DNA of 37,455 nucleotides. It comes from an uncultured Lachnospiraceae bacterium. Its GTDB lineage: Bacteria > Bacillota > Clostridia > Lachnospirales > Lachnospiraceae. The notes beneath the pieces were generated by a model. It made no database searches. It saw nothing but the letters and a program-made list of their open reading frames with translations, and had not been told where the DNA came from. Position 1 is the first letter of the stretch; every line of letters starts with the position of its first letter. The stretch spans positions 1-37,455 of the forward strand of contig CAMWMS010000007.1 of assembly GCA_947175435.1 (NCBI GenBank), given 5' to 3'. Shown here in pieces: positions 26,912 through 36,380 of the stretch. Both the position numbers and the translations under genes were made by a program.

Positions 26912-28060
26912 ATGAAAGCGTTGTTCGTATTGCATGAAGGTATTTTCATATATGGCGCTAATCGAAGCATCGCGGGCGTGCTCCAGAATCTGGAGTATGA
27001 TTATGACCTGTTGATCTGCAAGAGTTTTACACGGAAGATCGACGAAGGAGAATTGCGGCAGCTTTTGGGGCGGCATTTAAAGAATATATATATGGTATGG
27101 ATGCCCAGATACCGTTGCCAGTATTATGATAAGGTAAGCCTGTTCAGTGAGTGTTCCCATGTTGTCAATAACATCATGGCTTTTTTCTGTAAGAAGAAAA
27201 GAACAAGAATAATCAGGCAGGGCGGGTATGACTATGTGCACCTGAATTCTCTGGTCCTGTTTCCGATGATAGACGAAAATGCCAAGTATGTTGTTCATGC
27301 CAGAGAGATCATTAATCCACAGTACCGCTGGATCAGACAGTTTACTAAGGCTCTGGAGCGGGCTGCGGGGATCATCTATATAGATGAGGCGACAAGAATA
27401 CCCATTGAAGCGGTGGTGCGCAATAAGCGTGCGATGGTGCTGAACAATCCGTTTGATATGAGGTGGGTTGCGGATGCCGATTACGAAGACAGCCGGAAGA
27501 AATGCGGTGTGGCGCAGACTGACACGGTCTTTGCTATGCTGGGACAGGTCGGTGACAATAAGGGTTCGAAATTTGTGATCCGATCCTTTATGCGACATGC
27601 TAATCCGAACAGCAAACTTCTGATTGTAGGCAATAATGACCATGCGTATGGGCGCGAGTGCGGGAAAATGGCGAAAGATGACGGACGTGTCATTTTCTGT
27701 GGTGAGATGAAGAACACAGGAAGCATTTATCGAGTCAGCGATTACATCATACGCGGAGAACCGCAGTTTTGTATCGGAAGGACGATTTATGAAGGGCTTT
27801 TTGCCGGAGCCGGTGTCATTATTCCCGGGTACGAGACAGATATAAAGCGGATGCAGTCGGGAGAAGAACTGAGGGAGAAAATACACTTCTATGAACCCGG
27901 AAGTGAGGAGTCGCTGGCGGCAGTGATTCAGGAATGTTCTCATGTGAAGCAGGAGAACAGGGAGTTCAGGAGTAATATCGGATACTATATGGAACGGTAC
28001 GATCAGTTCATTCATAAGGTGACAACAAACCGGAAACAGAAAACAACAAACAGAAAATAG
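26912..28060 (+). CDS. GT4-like glycosyltransferase
   Basis: GANRSIAGVL start region, KYVVHAREI, FAMLGQVGDNKGSKFVI, FCIGRTIYEGLFAGAGVII. Confidence 0.75.
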   Translation: MKALFVLHEGIFIYGANRSIAGVLQNLEYDYDLLICKSFTRKIDEGELRQLLGRHLKNIYMVWMPRYRCQYYDKVSLFSECSHVVNNIMAFFCKKKRTRIIRQGGYDYVHLNSLVLFPMIDENAKYVVHAREIINPQYRWIRQFTKALERAAGIIYIDEATRIPIEAVVRNKRAMVLNNPFDMRWVADADYEDSRKKCGVAQTDTVFAMLGQVGDNKGSKFVIRSFMRHANPNSKLLIVGNNDHAYGRECGKMAKDDGRVIFCGEMKNTGSIYRVSDYIIRGEPQFCIGRTIYEGLFAGAGVIIPGYETDIKRMQSGEELREKIHFYEPGSEESLAAVIQECSHVKQENREFRSNIGYYMERYDQFIHKVTTNRKQKTTNRK

Positions 28061-28093
28061 CGCGTAAAGAGCGGCGCAGAAACAGAGGTAAAC

Positions 28094-29182
28094 ATGAAAT
28101 ATGCATTGATCGGATGCGGTAGAATATCACCGAACCACATTGTGGCAGCTTTAAATAATCATTTGGAGATCGCAGCGCTGTGTGATATTGTCACGGACAA
28201 TATGAAGGATAAAGTGCTGAAACATAAACTGTCATCGGATGTGGCGCAGTACACGGACTATCATAAGATGTTGGAAGAGGTCAAACCGGAGCTTGTAGCT
28301 ATCGCGACAGAGAGCGGAAAACACGCGCAGATCGCATTAGACTGCATCGATGCGGGCTGCAATCTGATTATTGAGAAACCGATTGCACTTTCTCTAAAGG
28401 ATGCGGACGAGATCATAGCGCGTGCACGAGATAAAGGAGTTAAGGTATGTGCCTGTCATCAGAACAGATTTAACAAGTCTGTCCTGAAAATCAGGGAAGC
28501 GATCGAGATGCAGCGATTCGGCAGACTTTATTACGGAACGGCCCACATCAGATGGGCGAGAGATTATGAGTATTATGCGCGTGCCAAGTGGCGCGGCACA
28601 TGGGAACAGGACGGCGGTGCACTGATGAACCAGTGTATTCATGATATTGATCTCTTAAGATGGATGATGGGCGATGAAGTCGATGAAGTCATAGGCTTCA
28701 CGGATCGGTTGAAGCATGATTATATTGAAGCGGAAGATCTGGGGCTTGCATTGATCAGATTTAAGAATGGAAGCTATGGTATTGTGGAAGGCACGACCAA
28801 CGTATATCCCAGGAACCTCGAAGAGACATTGTATATTTTCGGAGAGAAAGGAACCGTCAAGGCTGGCGGCGAGGCGGTTAATATCATTGAAGAATGGCGT
28901 TTCTCGGATTATCTGGATGATCCGGAAGAAGTCAAGAAGGAGTGCCATGAGAATCCGCCGAATATATATGGTTTCGGACATTCAAAGCTGTATGCGGATG
29001 TGATTCAGGCAATCGAACAAAACCGCGCGCCTTATGTGGACGCACAGGCAGGGCGCAGAGCTTTGGAGTTGGTGCTGGCGATCTATGAGGCGGCTTATAC
29101 GGGTAAGACGGTGAAGTTTCCGATGACGGACTGCAGCACAATGGACTTTGTCAGCAGATTTGGCGGAAAGGCAGAAGAATGA
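28094..29182 (+). CDS. wlbA: WlbA/WbpB-like UDP-GlcNAcA 3-dehydrogenase (Gfo/Idh/MocA)
   Basis: ALIGCGRISPNHI, IIEKPIALSLKDAD, IRWARDYEYYARAKWRGTWEQDGGALMNQCIHDIDLLRWMMG; followed by wlbB- and wlbC-like genes. Confidence 0.82.
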   Translation: MKYALIGCGRISPNHIVAALNNHLEIAALCDIVTDNMKDKVLKHKLSSDVAQYTDYHKMLEEVKPELVAIATESGKHAQIALDCIDAGCNLIIEKPIALSLKDADEIIARARDKGVKVCACHQNRFNKSVLKIREAIEMQRFGRLYYGTAHIRWARDYEYYARAKWRGTWEQDGGALMNQCIHDIDLLRWMMGDEVDEVIGFTDRLKHDYIEAEDLGLALIRFKNGSYGIVEGTTNVYPRNLEETLYIFGEKGTVKAGGEAVNIIEEWRFSDYLDDPEEVKKECHENPPNIYGFGHSKLYADVIQAIEQNRAPYVDAQAGRRALELVLAIYEAAYTGKTVKFPMTDCSTMDFVSRFGGKAEE

Positions 29183-29751
29183 GTAAAGAATATCATGCAG
29201 ATGCCACCAGTCTGATCAGCGATGACGCCCAGATAGGCAGCGGGACGAGAATATGGCAGTTTTGTAATATCATGGGCGGTTCCGTTATCGGCGCGAACTG
29301 TAATATCGGGCAGAATGTATTCGTTGAAGGCGGGGTACGCTTAGGCAGTAATGTCAAAGTGAAGAATAATGTGGCATTGTATCAAGGTGTTGTTTGCGAG
29401 GACGATGTATTCTTAGGTCCTAACTGTGTATTTACGAATGTGATCAATCCACGCAGCTTCGTAGAGAGAAAACACGAATTCAGGGAGACGATCATTCGTA
29501 AGGGCGCTACTATAGGTGCCAATGCGACGATTGTGTGCGGAAACACGATTGGCCGGTATGCTATGGTGGGAGCCGGTACGGTAGTGACACATGACGTAGG
29601 AGCTTATCATCTCGTGGTGGGCAATCCCGGAAGGCATGTTGGATATGTCTGTATGTGCGGATGTAAATTACAGGAGGAAGCCGGTGCATGGGGCTGCCCG
29701 GAATGTGGCCGGAAGTATAGAGTGACGGCGGATGGTGTAGTGGAGGATTAA
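29179..29751 (+). CDS. wlbB: WlbB/WbpD-like N-acetyltransferase with C-terminal Cys (zinc-ribbon-like) motif
   Basis: GSGTRIWQFCNIMGGSVIGANCNIGQNVFVEGGVRLGSNVKVKNNVALYQGV; C-terminal CMCGCKLQ...CPECGRKY. Confidence 0.85.
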   Translation: MSKEYHADATSLISDDAQIGSGTRIWQFCNIMGGSVIGANCNIGQNVFVEGGVRLGSNVKVKNNVALYQGVVCEDDVFLGPNCVFTNVINPRSFVERKHEFRETIIRKGATIGANATIVCGNTIGRYAMVGAGTVVTHDVGAYHLVVGNPGRHVGYVCMCGCKLQEEAGAWGCPECGRKYRVTADGVVED

Positions 29752-29752
29752 G

Positions 29753-30871
29753 ATGGAATTCATAGATTTAAAAGCGCAATATCGTGCGCTGAAACAGGAG
29801 ATTGACAGTAATATCAGTCAGGTCTTGGCAGACACTGATTTTATTATAGGAAAACAGGTGTCAGAGTTCGAGGAGAAGCTTGCCGCGTATGTGGGGGTCA
29901 ATTATGCAGTGGGGTGTTCCAGCGGGACGGATGCCCTGCAGTTGATCTATATGGCTTATGGAATCGGCAGCGGAGATGCGGTATTTTGTCCGGATATGAC
30001 TTTCGTGGCATCTGTGGAACCTGCATTTATGCTTGGGGCGGAGCCTGTTTTCTGTGATATTGACAAAGACACTTATAACATTTGTCCGGACAGTCTGGAG
30101 AGACAGATCAAGGCTGTGTGCGCCGCAGGGAAGCTCAAGCCGAGAGCCATTGTGGCGGTAGACTTTATCGGTAATCCGGCAGATTATGATAGATTACGCA
30201 GCTTAGCGGATCAATACGGGTTACTGCTGATTGAAGATGCTGCACAGGGCATGGGAGCTTCTTATCATGGAAAGAAGTGCGGGGCACTGGGAGACATAGG
30301 AGCGACTTCCTTTTTTCCGTCTAAGCCGCTCGGGTGTTACGGAGACGGCGGCGCAGTCTTTACCGACAGTCAGGAGATGAATGAACTGCTCAGATCGCTG
30401 AGGGTTCATGGCAAAGGAAGCAGTAAGTATGATAATGTGAGAGTCGGTATGAACGCGAGACTGGATACGCTGCAGGCGGCTGTCATGTTACCGAAGCTGG
30501 CACGTCTTGACGAAGAGATTGCGAGAAGACAGGAGATTGCCGGAAGATATGATGAGGCGCTTAAGGATAAGTTTGTAATCCCTCATATCTGTGAAGGTAC
30601 GATGTCTTCTTATGCACAGTATGCGCTTCTGGCGGAAAACGTACAGCGCAGAGATGAGATCAGGGCAAAACTGCAGGAGCAGGGGATTCCGACAATTGTT
30701 TATTATCCGAATCCGATGCACCGTATGAAAGTATTTGCAGACTGCTTTATGGGTGATGAGACTTTTGAAAATACTGTTGACTATGCGGACAGAACGTTTT
30801 CGGTACCTTTTTCGGCATATTTGACGGAGGAGGATCAGGAGAGGATCATTGACGTTCTGCTTTCTGTCTGA
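29753..30871 (+). CDS. wlbC: DegT/DnrJ/EryC1 PLP-dependent sugar aminotransferase, WlbC/WbpE-like
   Basis: MEFIDLKAQYRALKQEI, GCSSGTDALQL, IEDAAQGMGASYHGKKCGALGDIGATSFFPSKPLGCYGDGGAVFT. Confidence 0.87.
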   Translation: MEFIDLKAQYRALKQEIDSNISQVLADTDFIIGKQVSEFEEKLAAYVGVNYAVGCSSGTDALQLIYMAYGIGSGDAVFCPDMTFVASVEPAFMLGAEPVFCDIDKDTYNICPDSLERQIKAVCAAGKLKPRAIVAVDFIGNPADYDRLRSLADQYGLLLIEDAAQGMGASYHGKKCGALGDIGATSFFPSKPLGCYGDGGAVFTDSQEMNELLRSLRVHGKGSSKYDNVRVGMNARLDTLQAAVMLPKLARLDEEIARRQEIAGRYDEALKDKFVIPHICEGTMSSYAQYALLAENVQRRDEIRAKLQEQGIPTIVYYPNPMHRMKVFADCFMGDETFENTVDYADRTFSVPFSAYLTEEDQERIIDVLLSV

Positions 30872-30938
30872 GGAGTGCAGGCAGAGATGGTATGAGGCTG
30901 CAGAATACGGAAAGATATACCATAAGACGGGAATAAAG

Positions 30939-31994
30939 ATGGATATTCGAAAATTTATCGTAGAAGAAAATATCAGTGTTTTTGATACCATGAAAAAGAT
31001 CGATGCGGGGGCAAGAGGCATCGCTTTTGTGTGTCGGGGATTAAAGCTGCGCGCTGTGGTGACAGACGGAGATATCCGCAGGTATATTTTGGGCGGAGGA
31101 AGTCTGGAGCGCACGGTTTATGAGATTGCGCATAAAGAGCCGATCTATCTCAAGGAGGATCAGGAGAATCAGGCGGCCGTCTTGATGCGTAAACATTCCA
31201 TAACGGCAATACCGATCGTCAATGAGCGGGAAGAGATTGTAAAGATCCGTTTCTTTAAAGAAGAGTTTCGAGATAAGGAAGCAGAAGAAAAGCGCAGTTT
31301 GGATTTGCCACTTGTTATTATGGCCGGAGGTAAGGGGACAAGACTGAGGCCATATACGGACATACTTCCAAAGCCGTTGATTCCGGTGGGTGATAAGACA
31401 ATCACAGAGCATATTATGGATCGCTTTGCGGAGTATGACTGCAGGCAGGTTCTGATGATCGTCAATTACAAGAAGGATTTTATTAAGGCTTATTATGCGG
31501 ACAGTGAGGAGCCGAGAAATATTGTTTTTGTGGAAGAAGATACCTATCTCGGAACCGGCGGTGGTCTTGGGCTGTTGACAGACAGAGTACAGGACACTTT
31601 TTTCATGTCTAACTGTGACATTCTGATTGATGCGGATTATGCTGATATTTTGGATCATCATAGAATGAGCGGAAATATGATAACTATGGTATGTGCAGAG
31701 AAGAGGTTTGAAATTCCTTACGGAACCGTTCAACTGGGACCGGATGGACAGATTACGAGTTTGAAGGAAAAACCGCGGTTTAACTATTATGTGAACACGG
31801 GGTTCTATGTGATTGAGCCGGCCTTTTTACAGAAAATTCCCAGCAATACATTTATCCATATTACCGATGTGATCGACAGATGTATCGCAGACGGAGAAAA
31901 AGTAGGCAGTTATTTGATCAGCGATGATGCATGGATGGATATGGGACAGTTTGATGAGTTGGAGAAAATGAAGGAGCGGCTGGGCAGTCTGTAG
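30939..31994 (+). CDS. CBS-domain nucleotidyltransferase, PtmE/LegX-like (candidate hexosamine-1-P guanylyltransferase)
   Basis: N-terminal CBS pair then LPLVIMAGGKGTRLRPYTDILPKPLIPVGDKTITEHIMDRF; ATG 30939 fits the domain start better than the track start. Confidence 0.8.
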   Translation: MDIRKFIVEENISVFDTMKKIDAGARGIAFVCRGLKLRAVVTDGDIRRYILGGGSLERTVYEIAHKEPIYLKEDQENQAAVLMRKHSITAIPIVNEREEIVKIRFFKEEFRDKEAEEKRSLDLPLVIMAGGKGTRLRPYTDILPKPLIPVGDKTITEHIMDRFAEYDCRQVLMIVNYKKDFIKAYYADSEEPRNIVFVEEDTYLGTGGGLGLLTDRVQDTFFMSNCDILIDADYADILDHHRMSGNMITMVCAEKRFEIPYGTVQLGPDGQITSLKEKPRFNYYVNTGFYVIEPAFLQKIPSNTFIHITDVIDRCIADGEKVGSYLISDDAWMDMGQFDELEKMKERLGSL

Positions 31995-32086
31995 AACATG
32001 TGGTGCACAGGTGGCTTTGGACTGCAGAATATAAGACTGATAAGAAATATGTATGCGAAGACAGCATAAAGCAGATGGGAGCAGGC

Positions 32087-33070
32087 ATGGGGAAAAAAGT
32101 ATTAGTTACGGGTGCAGACGGATTTATCGGTAGTCATCTGACAGAGGAACTGGTGAAGAAAGGATATGATGTAAAAGCGTTTGTCTACTATAACTCATTT
32201 AATACATGGGGATGGCTGGATACAATGCCGGAGGACATCATGAAACACGTCGAGATTTTCAGCGGCGACATCAGAGATCCGAATGGAGTGCGCACCGCGA
32301 TGAGAGGCGCTGATGAAGTGTTTCATCTCGCGGCATTGATTGCGATTCCGTTTAGCTACCACTCACCGGACTCTTATGTGGATACGAATATTAAAGGAAC
32401 CCTGAATGTCTTACAGGCGGCAAGGGATCTGGAAACTTCCCGGGTTTTGATCACTTCTACCTCAGAGGTATATGGTACGGCGCAGTATGTGCCGATTGAC
32501 GAGAAGCATCCTTATCAGGGACAGTCGCCTTATTCGGCTACTAAGATCGGAGCAGACCGTCTGGCGGAGAGTTTTTACCGCAGTTTTAATCTTCCGGTAT
32601 CTATTGTAAGGCCCTTTAATACATACGGGCCGAGACAGTCAGCCAGAGCCGTAATTCCGACGATTATCACCCAGCTCCTTGCCGGGAAGGATGAGATTAG
32701 ACTGGGGTCTTTGACACCGACGAGGGATTTTAACTATGTAAAGGATACGGCACACGGTTTTATCTCGATTGCCGAGTCGGAGCGGACGATCGGACAGGAG
32801 ATCAACATTGCGACGAAACGGGAGATCTCGATCGGGGATCTGGCGGGTGAAATTATTTCTCAAATTAATCCACATGCCCACATTGTTTGTGACGAGGAGA
32901 GACTTCGCCCTGAGAAGAGTGAAGTCAACAGATTGCTGGGAGATAATACGAAGATTATGCAGTTGACCGATTGGCGGATGCAGTATACATTTGAAGAAGG
33001 TATCGCGGAAACGATTGCATGGATCAGGGATAACATGAATCAATACAAGGTGGATTGCTATAATATATGA
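32087..33070 (+). CDS. legB: LegB-like NAD-dependent 4,6-dehydratase (extended SDR)
   Basis: KVLVTGADGFIGSHLTEELVKKGYDVKAFVYYNSFNTWGWLD, STSEVYGTAQYVPIDEKHPYQGQSPYSATKIGADRLAESFY; ATG 32087 preferred. Confidence 0.87.
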   Translation: MGKKVLVTGADGFIGSHLTEELVKKGYDVKAFVYYNSFNTWGWLDTMPEDIMKHVEIFSGDIRDPNGVRTAMRGADEVFHLAALIAIPFSYHSPDSYVDTNIKGTLNVLQAARDLETSRVLITSTSEVYGTAQYVPIDEKHPYQGQSPYSATKIGADRLAESFYRSFNLPVSIVRPFNTYGPRQSARAVIPTIITQLLAGKDEIRLGSLTPTRDFNYVKDTAHGFISIAESERTIGQEINIATKREISIGDLAGEIISQINPHAHIVCDEERLRPEKSEVNRLLGDNTKIMQLTDWRMQYTFEEGIAETIAWIRDNMNQYKVDCYNI

Positions 33071-34860
33071 AAATTTTAAAGCAGATCAAAGGGATCTATA
33101 CACAATTTTATGAGATATTTACGCAGGAACAGAGACGGGGAAGTATTGTCGTTTTTGCTCTGATGTTTATAGGTTCTTTTTTGGAAATGCTGGGTGTTTC
33201 CGTGCTGGTGCCGATGGTGGGGGTCATTCTGTCACCGGTGGAGCTGTTGCATGATCCGGATAAGCAATGGATATGGGAATGTCTGCATATTGAAAGCACA
33301 ACGGAGCTGGTAATATTGATTTCGGGTGGAACCATGGCCATATATATATTCAAGAATATATATATGTCTTTTCTGTCTTATTATAAGAATCGTTTCTTCC
33401 GTAAGGTAGACCAGGAAACATCCATGCGGTTGATGAATTCATATTTGAGCAGAGACTATACATTTCATATTAATACGAACAGTACGGTGCTTCTGCGCAG
33501 TATTATTTATGATATTACGGGTATATCTTCCACGTTGACCAGTGTGTTTACGATTATTATGGAATGTATGTCCACGCTGATGATCATTATTGTGTTGTTT
33601 GTGACCGACTATATGATGGCGGTTACTCTTGGGATTTCGGCTGCATTTGCGCTGGTGATCATTATTGCGGTTTTTCATAAAAATATGCGCCGTCAGGGGC
33701 AGAATTCACTGGGATACCATCAGCGCTGCATAAAGGCGGTCAATGAAGCGTTTAACGGCATTAAGGATGTGCTGGTGACGGGAAGACAGACTTATTTCGC
33801 ACAGAGCTATGAAGAGGCAGTGACGGGAAAGAACAGGGCAAATGCGATCAAAAATTTTGCCTCGGAGTGTCCTGCCTATGTGATCGAGGGGATATGCATT
33901 GTTACTTTTATCGCAATGCTGTGCATAAAATCTCTGACAGGACAGAACGGAACGGAGTTTGTTTCAAACGCGGCGGCTTTTGCGATGGCGGCATTCCGCA
34001 TTCTTCCTTCGGTTGGTAAGATTACGAATAATTATAATATTATTGTCTATTATCGGGCGACCATGAACGATGTCTATAAGAACATCTGTGAGGTACAGAA
34101 AGCTTCAGAGGAAACCGGATTAAGACAACAGCCGGCATTAGCAGACAGAGAGAAGCAGGCGTATAAATTTCAACGGCAGATATGCCTGAAACAGGTAAGT
34201 TGGAAATATCCGAATACGGAAAAGTACATTATCAAAGATTTGGATATGACGATTACCAAGGGGCAGGCGGTCGGGTTTATCGGAGCCTCCGGCGCCGGCA
34301 AAACAACGCTTGCGGATATGATCCTCGGGCTTCTTCCTACTCAGACGGGCGCTATATACATGGATGATATCGACATCAGAGAAATCCCCGGGACATGGAG
34401 CCGTACCATCGGATATGTGCCGCAGAGCGTATATCTGACAGATGACACGATTCGGAATAATGTGGCGTTCGGTATAGACCAAAAAGAGATTAATGAGGAA
34501 AACGTGTGGGAGGCCTTAGAGCAGGCCCAGCTTAAGAAATTTGTGGAGGCATTGCCTGACGGACTTGATACGATCGTGGGAGAACGCGGGGTGAAATTTT
34601 CGGGTGGTCAGAGACAGCGGGTGGCGATCGCCAGAGCATTGTACTATGATCCCGATATTATAGTGCTGGATGAGGCGACCTCCGCATTGGATAATGAAAC
34701 GGAATCCGCTGTGATGGAGGCGATCGAATCTCTACAGGGCCATAAGACGCTGATTATTGTGGCACATAGGCTCACCACGATCAAGAGCTGTGATGCGGTG
34801 TATGAAATTGCGAACGGCAAAGCGGTTTTGCAGAAAAACAAGGAGGCCGGACATGCTTAA
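33067..34860 (+). CDS. ABC transporter, fused permease/ATPase, PglK-type flippase (paralogue of 10741-12522)
   Basis: Walker A GASGAGKTT, FSGGQRQR, IIVLDEATSALD; ATGA overlap with legB; extended similarity to the first ABC protein. Confidence 0.9.
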   Translation: MKILKQIKGIYTQFYEIFTQEQRRGSIVVFALMFIGSFLEMLGVSVLVPMVGVILSPVELLHDPDKQWIWECLHIESTTELVILISGGTMAIYIFKNIYMSFLSYYKNRFFRKVDQETSMRLMNSYLSRDYTFHINTNSTVLLRSIIYDITGISSTLTSVFTIIMECMSTLMIIIVLFVTDYMMAVTLGISAAFALVIIIAVFHKNMRRQGQNSLGYHQRCIKAVNEAFNGIKDVLVTGRQTYFAQSYEEAVTGKNRANAIKNFASECPAYVIEGICIVTFIAMLCIKSLTGQNGTEFVSNAAAFAMAAFRILPSVGKITNNYNIIVYYRATMNDVYKNICEVQKASEETGLRQQPALADREKQAYKFQRQICLKQVSWKYPNTEKYIIKDLDMTITKGQAVGFIGASGAGKTTLADMILGLLPTQTGAIYMDDIDIREIPGTWSRTIGYVPQSVYLTDDTIRNNVAFGIDQKEINEENVWEALEQAQLKKFVEALPDGLDTIVGERGVKFSGGQRQRVAIARALYYDPDIIVLDEATSALDNETESAVMEAIESLQGHKTLIIVAHRLTTIKSCDAVYEIANGKAVLQKNKEAGHA

Positions 34861-36361
34861 TTTATTGATGAGTCTGGTGGCGGAGAAAGAATTAAGCGGT
34901 CGCACCATAGAGGATATTAAAGAGAAGACGAAACCGGATGCTTTATATATGGTGGTAGGCAAATCGGAAGAACTGCCTATCTATGAAGCATATGGAGAAT
35001 GTGTTCTGCGCGAGTATGCTGCACGGGGAATTTATAGTGACCGGCAGTTGGATTTAGAGAACTGCATTGCGCTGGAGGATGATGTCATACAGTACATGAA
35101 CAGGTACAGTACGGAAATCATGCATCAGCAGAGACGGTTTGAGTTATATCCGGATTATCGGATTGAACCGGATTGGAACAGCCATTATACTGTTTATATG
35201 CATAATGTGTTTTTCTGGTATAATTTTCTGGTAAGGAAGCAGATTACGCATGTATTCCTGTCAGCGATACCGCATGAGGGGTATGACCTTATCATTTACC
35301 GTCTTTGCAGGTATCTTCATATACCGATTAAGCTTGTGCACAGCTGCTTTATTCCGTTTAGAAGATATCCGCTCGATGATTTTACGATAGATGAACCGAA
35401 ACTGACCGCAGAGTATGACAAGTTGCTAAAGCAGTATGAACACAGCAGTTTGGAGGAGATTCCGCTGGATGGGAAAACGGCGGAAGTGTTTGCCAGGTGG
35501 GCCTCTTTACAGCCCGATCAGATGAAACCATGGTATATGCGTGTCGATCCTTTTATAAGAAGGCTGCGGCAGCGGTTCTATGAGACGAATATTATCAGAA
35601 TATGGAAAGGAATCCTTGGAGAGGATTATGCCAGATACGGGAAAAGTCCGGCATTCCCGAAAGCGGCGGTTGTAAAGCTGCCGGAGCTTCTGAAGATGAT
35701 ACCTGTGGCTTGGAAGCGATGGCGTTTTGTCAGACCGGTCAAGAAGCTGAGTATAGAGTTCAGAGAATACTATCAGTCGCTTGCAGGGGAGCCGGTAGCG
35801 GGAGAAAAATATATTTATTTCCCGCTGCAATATCAGCCGGAAGCTACATCCAATCCGATGGGAGGCGGCATGTATGCGGATCAGGTGATTCCATTAAATA
35901 TCCTCAGCAGGGCATTACCGGAGGATGTGAAGATTTACGTAAAGACACATCCGGAACAGTTATCGCTGATGCGTACAAGGGATTATTATACCGAGATTGC
36001 TGGGATTCCGAAAGTAAGATTGATGAAGATAGAGACAAGCACATATGATCTGATGAAGAATGCGGTGGCGGTTGCATCGTTGACCGGGACAGCTCTCTGG
36101 GAATGCCAGTTCTTCGGAGTGCCGGCGCTTGCGTTCGGATATTCCGTGAAAAATCCTGCGCCGCTGACCTATCATGTGCGTACCGTGGAGGAGTGTAAGA
36201 AAGCGCTGGAAGAGATAGCAGTAAAACCGCGCAGAGACGTCACAAAAGAGTTGAAACTGTATACGAAGGCGCTGCATAATATTTCATTTGAGGCGGCACG
36301 GATCGGGGAGGCAGTTCCTGAAATCATTGCGGATTTTGTCAGAGCAGATAATCAGATGTAG
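34853..36361 (+). CDS. Capsule/surface-carbohydrate GT-B-like transferase with HP and TGT motifs
   Basis: KYIYFPLQYQPEATSNPMGGGMYADQ, VKTHPEQ, VASLTGTALWECQFFGVPALAFGYS; ATG 34853 overlaps the ABC stop. Confidence 0.6.
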   Translation: MLNLLMSLVAEKELSGRTIEDIKEKTKPDALYMVVGKSEELPIYEAYGECVLREYAARGIYSDRQLDLENCIALEDDVIQYMNRYSTEIMHQQRRFELYPDYRIEPDWNSHYTVYMHNVFFWYNFLVRKQITHVFLSAIPHEGYDLIIYRLCRYLHIPIKLVHSCFIPFRRYPLDDFTIDEPKLTAEYDKLLKQYEHSSLEEIPLDGKTAEVFARWASLQPDQMKPWYMRVDPFIRRLRQRFYETNIIRIWKGILGEDYARYGKSPAFPKAAVVKLPELLKMIPVAWKRWRFVRPVKKLSIEFREYYQSLAGEPVAGEKYIYFPLQYQPEATSNPMGGGMYADQVIPLNILSRALPEDVKIYVKTHPEQLSLMRTRDYYTEIAGIPKVRLMKIETSTYDLMKNAVAVASLTGTALWECQFFGVPALAFGYSVKNPAPLTYHVRTVEECKKALEEIAVKPRRDVTKELKLYTKALHNISFEAARIGEAVPEIIADFVRADNQM

Positions 36362-36380
36362 AGAAAGGCATGATGCGGAG

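Noticed and set aside
27077-28015. 312-aa minus-strand ORF
   Set aside because: Antisense to the GT4 at 26912-28060; no recognisable motif.
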